This document shows, one piece after another, positions 56,605 through 64,000 of a stretch of DNA of 64,000 bases (its first letter is position 1; each line of letters starts with the position of its first letter). Source of the stretch: G965203045 sp965203045 (GTDB lineage: Bacteria > Pseudomonadota > Gammaproteobacteria > PS1 > Pseudothioglobaceae); the NCBI GenBank assembly GCA_965203045.1, contig OZ241850.1, forward strand, positions 248,001 to 312,000. The letters are read 5' to 3'. Both the position numbers and the translations under genes were made by a program. The notes beneath the pieces are model-generated. The model worked only from the letters and a program-made list of their open reading frames with translations. It searched no databases and was not told the origin of the DNA.

Positions 56605-57879
56605 ATGCCATATTACCACCGCTATATTAAACACCAACTACCTCAAAACCCTACCACCTATTTAATGCTATTGCTCGCCAGTGTTGTAGCAGTGGTAGCG
56701 ATTACTTTTTTATTACAAATTAGTGAATATGGCGAAGATTTATTTCGCCAAATTTTGTCTCACAATGTTTATTTAGGTTTTATCATAACGCCTATAAGTG
56801 TGGTGTTTATTGTTTATACTGGTGAAAAATTTTTTCCTTTTGTAAACGGCAGTGGTATTCCTCAAGTTCTGGCAGCAACAAGTTCAAATAATAAATACCT
56901 GCGCTACCAATTACTATCATTTAGAATCGCGATAGCTAAAATTTTCTATATTTTTATCGCCGCACTAGGTGGGGCGCCAATTGGTATTGGTGGTCCCAGT
57001 GTGCATATTGGCGCTAGTATTTTTTACGGATTTAATCACTATATTAAACTTAAACGTAAGCTTCTTATTCACGGCTTGATGGCAATAGGAGGTAGCGCTG
57101 GTTTGATTGTGGCATTTAATGCCCCGCTTGGCGGTTTTTTATTTAGCTATGAAGAACTTGGACGCAATTTAAAAAAACAAGCCCTAATTATTATTGCCAT
57201 TATTAGCGCTTTGGTGTTTTTATTATCACTAATATATAGTGGTAATAAGCCTTATTTACTAGATTTATCGTCTTATAATCTAGATTTATTAATAGTATGG
57301 CAATTAGTGCCAATGATTATTATAACCGCTATCACAGGGGCTATATTTGCCAGAGCAACTATTTTATTAATAAACAAAATAACAGCACAAAAACCAGTTT
57401 TTTTAATAATATTAGTTTTTTTATTGGGAGTTTTAATTGCTGTATTTAATACCTTATCTGATGGGGCAATATCAGGTTCTGGCAGAGAAGAAGTATTATT
57501 GATGCTAAACGAAGGTTCATTGGGACTAGATTTTGTAGTAATGAAATATTTAGCGGTTTTAACTACACTAGCCTCATCCATTGCTGGCGGTTTATTTATG
57601 CCTAGTATTGCTATTGGCGCGGGTATTGGCGCAGAAAGCGCTAGTTTTTATAGTCAAATCAGCCCGCAAATTGTTATCATTATGGCAATGGTAGGCTACC
57701 TAAGCGCTGTTATTAGCGCACCTTTAACTGCTACTTTTGTTGTTCTAGAAATGACCAATACCCTGCATTTAGTGCTACCTGCCTTAGTAATTGCCTTTGG
57801 GAATTATTGGCTGGCTAAGCAAATCAACCCAACACCACTTTATAAAACACTAGCAGAAATACTCATTAAACCTAAATAA
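56605..57879 (+). CDS. clcA: ClC-family chloride channel/transporter lacking the gating glutamate
   Basis: A 424-residue polytopic ClC protein. Selectivity-filter motifs are present: GSGIPQV at residues 82-88, and GIGGPSVHIGAS at 127-138 where E. coli ClcA has GREGP. The external gating glutamate (E148 in E. coli) is therefore glycine here. The internal proton glutamate region is kept as YEELGR. By family knowledge, loss of the external glutamate uncouples protons and gives a passive anion conductor. It is 9 nt after cysM, at the end of the run. Confidence 0.88.
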   Translation: MPYYHRYIKHQLPQNPTTYLMLLLASVVAVVAITFLLQISEYGEDLFRQILSHNVYLGFIITPISVVFIVYTGEKFFPFVNGSGIPQVLAATSSNNKYLRYQLLSFRIAIAKIFYIFIAALGGAPIGIGGPSVHIGASIFYGFNHYIKLKRKLLIHGLMAIGGSAGLIVAFNAPLGGFLFSYEELGRNLKKQALIIIAIISALVFLLSLIYSGNKPYLLDLSSYNLDLLIVWQLVPMIIITAITGAIFARATILLINKITAQKPVFLIILVFLLGVLIAVFNTLSDGAISGSGREEVLLMLNEGSLGLDFVVMKYLAVLTTLASSIAGGLFMPSIAIGAGIGAESASFYSQISPQIVIIMAMVGYLSAVISAPLTATFVVLEMTNTLHLVLPALVIAFGNYWLAKQINPTPLYKTLAEILIKPK

Positions 57880-58099
57880 CTAAAAGCAATTCAGCTGCCT
57901 AATATTCAAAAATTATATAGCTAACAATAATTGCTAAATTTTTCCATTGTCTATACTTAACAAATTCTAACTACTGCGCAATTAGTAGCACCACTTCTGC
58001 CTTACAAGTCTAGCTATTGTTGTTAACTGAAAAATAACAACGCCAACTACTATAAAACTTAGAATTGCTAGGATTTTTTAGTTTTTAAAGATAACACCA

Positions 58100-59398
58100 C
58101 TACTCAAACTCCATTTGTTGATACAAACGAGCAGCGTTTTGCAAGTATAATTCATAAAAAGTATCCCAAGTTCTAAACATAGACTGGTCAATTTTATAAA
58201 CATCAGCTAGGTCGCCGCCATTAGCCAAGATATTTTCTACTTGTTTACGAATGTAGCCCAAATAGCCAACAGTAAATTCAGTAACAGTTTTAATATTAGT
58301 AACATCGCCATGGCCGGGGATAATAATTTCAGGTTTTAAATCAGTTAATTTATGCCAAATTTTTAACCAATTTTTACTGTCAGTATGAGGCAAAATTGGT
58401 AATAAACGTTTATTAAAAGCAAAATCACCGCTAATTAACAATTTCTTAGATGGTATCCACAGCTCAATATCCTCTGGCGAGTGCGCAGGTCCAAAATAAA
58501 GTAATTCAACCTTTAAATTACCTAAATCCAAAGTCATATTTTTCTTAAAAATAGTATCAGGTAGCACAACTTCGGTTTTATAAAATTTATCTCTTAAAAC
58601 CCTGTTACCACGTTCAATTAAAAAATCTTTATTTTTATTAATTTCATCAATAATAAGCTCTTGTCCAATAATAGTAGCACCTTGTTGTTGCCAATATTTG
58701 CTGCCTAAAATAGCATGTCCTTGAGCATTTTCAAGCACCACGAAACGCACTGGTTTATTGGTAATTTTTTTAATTTCCTCGTCTAACGCCTGCGCTAGTA
58801 AATAACTGCCACCAGCATTAAAAACCAACACTGATTTATCACCAACAATAAAAGATAAGTTATTATTATGTCCGCTGTTTTCATAATTGCCGGGTGTGGT
58901 TGCTCCAATAGCAGAATAGACACCATCGGTTACTTTTTTAGCTAAGGAAAATAGCACACTTTGTGGCGCGTTGTCGCTAAATTCAACAGCACCACCATTA
59001 TCACGCCAATATAAATAGCCATCAGCATAATTGCGAACATTTTTATAGCCTAAATCCATTAACCTTTTTGCTACTAACGGTGAACGCAAATCCTGCCCAC
59101 AATAAACTACAATCGGTGTATTAACATCTGCATATTCATCAATTCTAAATTCCACCCACCCTCTTGGAATAACCACATTCTGCCCAGCATCAATGGTACC
59201 AAGTGTATTAATTTCATGCTCAGTCCTAACATCAATTAGCACTAAATCCTTTTCACTGGCAATAATTTTTTTTAATTGTTTGGTATTTATATTAGAGATT
59301 TCTTTGCGCACCTCCACTAACAAATCTTGCCCACTTTGCACCTTGCCAAAAGCAACAAGTGGAATTATAAGTAGTAATGACAAAAATAATCTTTTCAT
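58100..59398 (-). CDS. Secreted rhodanese-MBL-fold fusion protein with degenerate metal site
   Basis: 432 residues with a signal peptide (about 1-18). A rhodanese domain (about 35-135) follows, with the persulfide cysteine at residue 100 (YCGQDLRSP), then a metallo-beta-lactamase-fold domain (about 165-400). The MBL part keeps an H in GPAHSPED, a D in ISGDFAF and PGHGDVT. The HxHxDH motif is replaced by ENAQGHAIL at 223-231, leaving a single histidine. Rhodanese-MBL links are known for persulfide handling; here the order and secretion differ. Role in periplasmic sulfane sulfur handling is an inference. Confidence 0.82.
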   Translation of the reverse strand: MKRLFLSLLLIIPLVAFGKVQSGQDLLVEVRKEISNINTKQLKKIIASEKDLVLIDVRTEHEINTLGTIDAGQNVVIPRGWVEFRIDEYADVNTPIVVYCGQDLRSPLVAKRLMDLGYKNVRNYADGYLYWRDNGGAVEFSDNAPQSVLFSLAKKVTDGVYSAIGATTPGNYENSGHNNNLSFIVGDKSVLVFNAGGSYLLAQALDEEIKKITNKPVRFVVLENAQGHAILGSKYWQQQGATIIGQELIIDEINKNKDFLIERGNRVLRDKFYKTEVVLPDTIFKKNMTLDLGNLKVELLYFGPAHSPEDIELWIPSKKLLISGDFAFNKRLLPILPHTDSKNWLKIWHKLTDLKPEIIIPGHGDVTNIKTVTEFTVGYLGYIRKQVENILANGGDLADVYKIDQSMFRTWDTFYELYLQNAARLYQQMEFE

Positions 59399-59462
59399 AA
59401 AATATCTAATAATAGATATTGAGCAGCCCTTATTAGTAGTTTTGCAAATACCCTAGATGATT

Positions 59463-59714
59463 TTAGCGCCACCAAGACTGGGCGCTAAAACTGTTATTTT
59501 TAAATTTAGCTTGCGGTTTGAACTTAACCTGTTCACAACTTTTTAATTCGTCTTCTAGTGCCATTTGCTCAGAAGTTGCAAATATCACAACGGGGGGTTC
59601 AACATCTGGATACTTTGTTATAACATTTATTCGGCACCACTGATACGAATCTAGTACTGATGTTTCTGCTAAAGCAGATAAACCAAATATTAATATAAGT
59701 AATAATATTTTCAT
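59463..59714 (-). CDS. Small secreted two-cysteine protein of unknown function
   Basis: An 83-residue protein with a clean signal peptide (about 1-16, ending ALA). The mature part has exactly two cysteines (YQWCRIN and KSCEQV), likely a disulfide, and ends SAQSWWR. I do not recognise the family. It lies 64 bp upstream of the rhodanese-MBL gene on the same strand, so the two secreted products may be co-expressed. An even simpler explanation is accidental adjacency. Confidence 0.6.
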   Translation of the reverse strand: MKILLLILIFGLSALAETSVLDSYQWCRINVITKYPDVEPPVVIFATSEQMALEDELKSCEQVKFKPQAKFKNNSFSAQSWWR

Positions 59715-60054
59715 TTTTTAACGTTTTTAGTATACTTTATCTAATAAAACTCTTAAACTAACAACATCAAACTTTAATATCTATACCAAAAATAAATCTC
59801 TTGTTATGATAACACAACAATCAAGGCTATTATTTCATAATTACCCATCTTATCTCATTTAGCGGCCTTATAAACCTCTGACTGTGCTTTATCTATACAC
59901 CAACAAACACACTAATAATACTCCTATATCTTACTTAATGCAAATTAGCAATTTAGTTTATATACTTTAATAATCTTGATACTAATACTTAATTTTTACT
60001 AACATAATTGCTATTTTATCAACAATCTGCCGTATAATTGCGCTTTGGTAAAAA
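59715..60054. other. Intergenic region upstream of tRNA-Ser
   Basis: 340 bp of A/T-rich sequence with no protein-like frame of useful length on either strand. The right end carries the tRNA promoter (60008-60038). The left end presumably holds the promoter of the small secreted protein; nothing close to consensus was seen there. Confidence 0.5.
60008..60038 (+). promoter_or_regulatory. Candidate promoter of tRNA-Ser
   Basis: TATAAT at 60033-60038 lies 17 nt before the tRNA. A TTGCTA at 60008-60013 could be the -35 but the 19-nt spacer is long. The -10 is convincing, the -35 less so. Confidence 0.45.
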
Positions 60055-60148
<94 letters not shown>

Positions 60149-60217
60149 AAACTCAATCATCCCCACCAAGCTCATTGGGCAATGTAGCCTACAGTATAAG
60201 GTGTTTGTGGGATAAAT

Positions 60218-63200
60218 TTATTTATATATGTTTTGCAGGTTGATAATAATTATATTCGCACCGATGCTTGTAGTTGTAGTAGCACCTGCGGTGTTGAGAT
60301 TTTCTTGGTCTGCTAAATAGCGCATAATTAGCATACCATCGCTATTTGCTTCTATTGTGCCATTCCCATCAACATCTAACCTATCATAACCACTTTGTAA
60401 AAATTTAAGTATTTGTTGGGTATTTCTTTGTGCATCACTTGTAGTTGCCCCAGTAGTATCTATAGTATCAGTAGAACCTGTTAAAAATCTGATAATTAAA
60501 ATACCGTCGGTGGTAGTTAGTCTTCTACCGTCATCATCAATATCTAAATTAAAGCCAGTGACCATGACTACTTCTAGCGAAGCACTAGTGCTAATATCAT
60601 TGTAATTTCTACCTCCTGCTTTGGTTGCGGTAATAGTAGCCTCACCCGCACCAGTTGCAGTAATAATACCATCGGTGGTAATAGTTGCAATTGCTATATC
60701 ACTAGAACTGTAAGTAATAGTGCCATCACCACTACCAAACTCTACTACCACAATAGCACTCGTTGCACCCAATATTAAGGTGCCACTAGTAGTGATAGTA
60801 AATGGTTCTTGGTTTGCTTGGTTAATAGTTAGTAGATAATTATCAGTTGATGAGGCATAATTAGTAGTTGCCGCAGCGCTTACTATAATGCTCACTGTGC
60901 CAGCATTTGTAATAGTGATAGCACCGGTATTTATATTAATTGTTGCAACATCACTATCTATTGGGTCTATGGCATAACTAATTACTCTGCTTTGGGTATT
61001 AGTTGGCGTTTGAGCGCTTAGTACACCACTAGGGGCATAGGTGGTAGTCCTGTCATCACCAGCATCAATAGGGGTTGTGGTATTTTGGATAACTACTAGT
61101 TGATAACTAACGCTGATGTCGTTGTGGTTAGCAACTTGTTTGCTAATGGTAATAGTAGTTATGCCAACATTATTAGCGGTTATGGTGCTGCCATCAATTG
61201 TGACAATACCAGCTTCACTAGCACTAATTGTCAGTGTGCCTTGTGGTTGGTCATTAGTAGCAGTTGCGATGGTTGTTTGTCCTACCATGAGTCTGGTGGC
61301 ATTGCTGGTAATATCTAGTTCAGATTGCCGAGCTGGGGCTACTACCCAGCTAATAGTTATTGGGATTAATATGTAGTTAGGACTATCACTACCTTCAATG
61401 GCGCTAATATCAAAAGAGTAATCACCAGTATTGGTTGCTGTTTGGCTGCCGCTTATGGTAAGACTCACCTGCTCATACCCACTAACAAGGTTAGTAATAG
61501 TGGTAGTTACTATAATAGCAGCACCAGTATAAATAGTGGTAGTGCTACCAGTGGCAATAGTGAGTGTTAATGGAGCAACATTTAGTGTATAGCTATCAGC
61601 TGCAGAGTTGTAGTTATTATCACCAGTGTTGGTGGTACTAATAATAGTGCTGCCAACACCAGTGGTTGTAATATCGCCGTTTGTGGCCACCGTTGCAACG
61701 TCTGGGTTAGACGAACCATAACTACTAGCAACAGTAGCAGACACACCTATTGCTGGGCGACTTAAACTATCACCAAATGTTATAGTCGTATCAGCCCCTA
61801 GGCTAAATTGGCTTTGGTCTGCTTTTATAATTGACCAGCTAAGAGTAGTTGTGCTTAAGCGGTAGTTGCGACTAGCAGTACCTATAAGGACTAGGGCTAT
61901 ATTGTAGTTGCCAACATCGGTTGCAGTGGCACCACTTGTGCTAAGGCTAACGTCATCAGTACCTACTATGCCGCTGGTAATAGTTGCGAGTACAGTTCTT
62001 ATGTTAGTGTTGTAGATAAAGGTTTGTGGACTAGCAAAGGTTGGGGTTAGAGTTAAGGGTTCTACAGTAAAAATTATGCTATCCTCATTACCACCTCTCC
62101 TTGCAGTAATTAAAGCACTACCAGCCCCAACAATAGTAATTAAGCCAATATTTGGATCACTAAAACTTACAACACTTGTAGCACTAGAAGTCCAAGTTAT
62201 AGCTATTGTTGTGATATCACTACTAGTAGCACTAATAGTAATTGGAGGGTCGTTGTAGCTAGCTGTGCTATCACCGCCGATAATCATTAAGTTAGTGGTA
62301 GTAATAGTAAATGCGGCTGTGATATTATCTATGCTAATAGTTGCTGTTTTTGTGGTATTTAGCTGATTGCTAGCTACAATTTGTACCCTAACACTATCAC
62401 CAATATTAACCACCCCACTTAAATCTGTATAACTACCATCGTTAATAGAATAGCGCGCATCACTGCCTTCAATACTAATGGTAAATGTGCTTTGTGGGTC
62501 TTGGGTATTGGTAGCAATTGTAATAGCCCCAGAAGTAATGGTTGCGCCTAAGGCAACATCATTAACTACATCAAAGCTAAATGGAGCCACTAAAACACAA
62601 CTGCCGTCACTCATAACTCTAATAGTAAAACTTTGTGAACTTTGAAGTTCGCCGTCGCTAACAATAAGAGCTAAATTATGGATACCAATATCATCGCAAC
62701 TAGGAGTACCTATAAGGTTATTTCTATCAATTTTACGAATTCTGCTATTACTTTGGTCAGCAATAATAATATTGTCTGAAGCATCAATTGCAACACCAAC
62801 CGGTCTAAAAAATTTAGCATCACTACTAAGACCATCAGTAGAGCCAGTGTCACTACCAGCAACAGTGCTCACTACGCCGTCTGGGGCAATACTACGAATG
62901 CGGTTATTACTACTATCAGCAACAATAATATTACCGCCAGCATCAACTGCAACACCCGTTGGGTTATTAAATCTAGCTGTAGCGCTAGCACCATCAGCAG
63001 TACCAACAGTATTACTACCAGCAATAGTCCTCACTATGCCATCTGCGCTAATGCTACGGATACGGTTATTACGGCTATCAGCAACGATAATATTGCCAAG
63101 AGCATCAATTGTAACACCCCATGGTCTATTAAATTCAGCTGTAGCGCTAGCACCATCAACAGAACCCATACCACTACCAGTAATAGTGGTTACTGTACCA

Positions 63201-64000
63201 TCTGAGGTAATGCTGCGAATGCGATGATTATTTTGGTCAGTAACAATAATATTGCCCAGAGCATCAATTGCAACACCTGTTGGAGACCTAAATCTAGCTG
63301 TGGCGCTAGCGCCATTAACAAAACTACCAGTATTACTACCAGCAATAGTACTCACCATACCATCTGGGGTAATTTTACGGATGCTATGATTACCTCTATC
63401 AGCAACGATAATATTACCAAGTGCATCAATTGCAACATCCCTTGGGGAATTAAATCTAGCTGTAGTGCTAGCACCATTAACAAAACCACTAGTGCTGCTA
63501 CCAGCAATAGTTCTTACCACACCCTCTATGCTAATACTACGAATACGATGATTATTGGCATCAGCAACAATAATATTGCCACTAGCATCAATTGCAACAG
63601 ACCTTGGCAAATCAAAGCTAGCTGTGCTAGTAGCCCCGTCATCACCGTCTCGCGAGCCATCTCCTGCCAAAGTAGTTACAACTGCGCTAATAACTAACCA
63701 ACTTGGTAGCTGGGTCTCTGATGCTGCACTAAAAACAAAGTTGCTACTATCAGTGTCACTAGCACTTAAGCCATATTGGTATAGGCTACCAACTATAGTG
63801 CTGGTAATTGGGGTGCTGATAAAAACAGGGCTAACTTCATTAACATCATTAACACCGATGCTAAAAGTTTTAGTTACCAAAGGATGTATAATATCGCTAG
63901 CACCGATAATAATTTCATAACTGTTTTGGGCTTCAAAGTCGGGACTATGGTCAATAATTAATTGATTACCACCGCTAATACTAAAACTAGGACTATCTGG
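60218..64000 (-). CDS. Giant secreted repeat protein: cadherin-like, NHL propeller, Ig/MBG-like, dockerin-like C-terminus (5' end beyond window)
   Basis: The frame is open from the right edge to a stop at 60218, about 1260 codons; the true start lies outside the window. In order: cadherin-like repeats (SFSISGGNQLIID..., FSIGVNDVNEVSP) at the right edge; six NHL repeats; an immunoglobulin-like stretch (about 62.1-62.65 kb); and Big_2/MBG-like T/S/I-rich repeats (60.56-62.1 kb). At the C-terminus is a pair of calcium-loop/helix modules (LDIDDDGRRLTTTDGILIIRFL; LDVDGNGTIEANSDGMLIMRYL). It is low in cysteine and charge, like surface adhesins. Function unknown; adhesion or matrix binding is likely. 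Confidence 0.85.
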   Translation of the reverse strand, partial: PDSPSFSISGGNQLIIDHSPDFEAQNSYEIIIGASDIIHPLVTKTFSIGVNDVNEVSPVFISTPITSTIVGSLYQYGLSASDTDSSNFVFSAASETQLPSWLVISAVVTTLAGDGSRDGDDGATSTASFDLPRSVAIDASGNIIVADANNHRIRSISIEGVVRTIAGSSTSGFVNGASTTARFNSPRDVAIDALGNIIVADRGNHSIRKITPDGMVSTIAGSNTGSFVNGASATARFRSPTGVAIDALGNIIVTDQNNHRIRSITSDGTVTTITGSGMGSVDGASATAEFNRPWGVTIDALGNIIVADSRNNRIRSISADGIVRTIAGSNTVGTADGASATARFNNPTGVAVDAGGNIIVADSSNNRIRSIAPDGVVSTVAGSDTGSTDGLSSDAKFFRPVGVAIDASDNIIIADQSNSRIRKIDRNNLIGTPSCDDIGIHNLALIVSDGELQSSQSFTIRVMSDGSCVLVAPFSFDVVNDVALGATITSGAITIATNTQDPQSTFTISIEGSDARYSINDGSYTDLSGVVNIGDSVRVQIVASNQLNTTKTATISIDNITAAFTITTTNLMIIGGDSTASYNDPPITISATSSDITTIAITWTSSATSVVSFSDPNIGLITIVGAGSALITARRGGNEDSIIFTVEPLTLTPTFASPQTFIYNTNIRTVLATITSGIVGTDDVSLSTSGATATDVGNYNIALVLIGTASRNYRLSTTTLSWSIIKADQSQFSLGADTTITFGDSLSRPAIGVSATVASSYGSSNPDVATVATNGDITTTGVGSTIISTTNTGDNNYNSAADSYTLNVAPLTLTIATGSTTTIYTGAAIIVTTTITNLVSGYEQVSLTISGSQTATNTGDYSFDISAIEGSDSPNYILIPITISWVVAPARQSELDITSNATRLMVGQTTIATATNDQPQGTLTISASEAGIVTIDGSTITANNVGITTITISKQVANHNDISVSYQLVVIQNTTTPIDAGDDRTTTYAPSGVLSAQTPTNTQSRVISYAIDPIDSDVATININTGAITITNAGTVSIIVSAAATTNYASSTDNYLLTINQANQEPFTITTSGTLILGATSAIVVVEFGSGDGTITYSSSDIAIATITTDGIITATGAGEATITATKAGGRNYNDISTSASLEVVMVTGFNLDIDDDGRRLTTTDGILIIRFLTGSTDTIDTTGATTSDAQRNTQQILKFLQSGYDRLDVDGNGTIEANSDGMLIMRYLADQENLNTAGATTTTSIGANIIIINLQNIYK
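60225..60555 (-). other. Dockerin-like duplicated calcium module at the C-terminus
   Basis: Two segments about 65 residues apart share the pattern LD(I/V)D-x-(D/N)G-x-x-x-x-x-x-DG-(I/M)LI-(I/M)R-(F/Y)L. The acidic loop followed by a hydrophobic helix, twice, is the layout of type I dockerin. In cellulosomes such modules bind cohesins; in gammaproteobacterial surface proteins their partner is not known to me. Confidence 0.6.
62727..63680 (-). repeat. Six tandem NHL repeats (~160-175 bp each)
   Basis: Within the giant gene, six copies of a ~55-residue unit with the core V-A-I-D-x-x-GNIIVAD-xx-N-x-RIR, preceded by TIAGS-x-x-x-G-x-x-NGAS-x-TARF-x-x-P-x-G. Copies stay very similar at DNA level, which suggests recent duplication or gene conversion. 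A six-bladed beta-propeller is the expected fold. Confidence 0.88.

Noticed and set aside
58019..58041. GTTGTTA/TAACAAC hairpin after the ClC gene as a terminator
   Set aside because: Seven A/T-rich pairs, a 9-nt loop and no T-run; too weak to call.
62727..63680. Regular tandem repeats that could suggest a CRISPR array
   Set aside because: Units are ~170 bp, translate as NHL blades in one open frame, and have no short repeat/spacer structure.
62772..63697. Two overlapping plus-strand frames over the NHL repeats
   Set aside because: Antisense shadows of the repeat; their own internal repetition simply mirrors the NHL coding repeats.

Overview
This is one contiguous chromosomal stretch from an AT-rich gammaproteobacterium. 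The evidence is gene content: BamA/BamC, LpxD-FabZ-LpxA, RseP, RseC, YggX (Fe-S protection), RpoH, the ApaH-ApaG-RsmA block, BtuB-like and MetR-like proteins, and AmpD. Base composition is low in G+C throughout and genes are tightly packed, with many 1-30 nt overlaps. Together with the siroheme-type chelatase, MogA, Tat system and a secreted rhodanese/metallo-beta-lactamase-fold protein, this suggests a streamlined marine sulfur-oxidiser-like lineage (SUP05/Thioglobaceae type). That placement is an inference; no rRNA or sulfur-oxidation cluster lies in the window.

Layout. 1-5.1 kb: start of murD (minus, cut by the window edge), then yccA, rppH, a DUF1223 secreted protein, and hom-thrC with a small secreted protein. 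5.1-7.8 kb: a secreted ten-EF-hand protein behind a consensus promoter, then argJ and tadA on the minus strand. 7.8-9.1 kb: two gene-poor AT-rich stretches with eroded reading frames flank sixA. 9.1-14.8 kb: a plus-strand run mog, dapA, bamC, a divergent NAD+ DNA ligase, hemH and cbiX. 14.9-21.5 kb: purL (minus), then ampD-kdsC-alkyltransferase-like-SNF transporter (plus). 21.5-26.4 kb: another eroded stretch, aceE and rseC (minus), and algC (plus). 26.4-34.9 kb: an RND pump with its adaptor and a TonB-dependent receptor (minus), divergent from a MetR-like regulator and pdxA (plus). 34.9-48.2 kb: an unbroken run of 14 minus-strand genes, hslU-DUF971-rseP-bamA-skp-lpxD-fabZ-lpxA-murJ-yggX-gmk-rpoH-groES-groEL. 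48.2-52.8 kb: dapF (plus) and ppiD-rsmA-apaG-apaH (minus). 53.1-57.9 kb: hisI-hisE-tatABC-methyltransferase-cysM-clc (plus). 58.1-59.7 kb: a secreted rhodanese/MBL-fold protein and a small secreted partner. 60.06 kb: tRNA-Ser(GCU). 60.2-64 kb: the C-terminal part of a very large secreted repeat protein (cadherin-like, NHL propeller, Ig/MBG-like, dockerin-like end), cut by the right edge.

Most genes are housekeeping: envelope assembly, protein folding, and amino acid, purine and cofactor synthesis. No CRISPR array, prophage, insertion sequence or rRNA was seen. The points most worth attention are: the 14-gene stress/envelope run with an apparently leaderless hslU and no hslV beside it; the secreted rhodanese fused to an MBL domain that has lost the HxHxDH motif; a ClC protein lacking the gating glutamate; a secreted EF-hand repeat protein behind a TTGACA-16-TATAAT promoter; and the giant NHL/dockerin-like surface protein.
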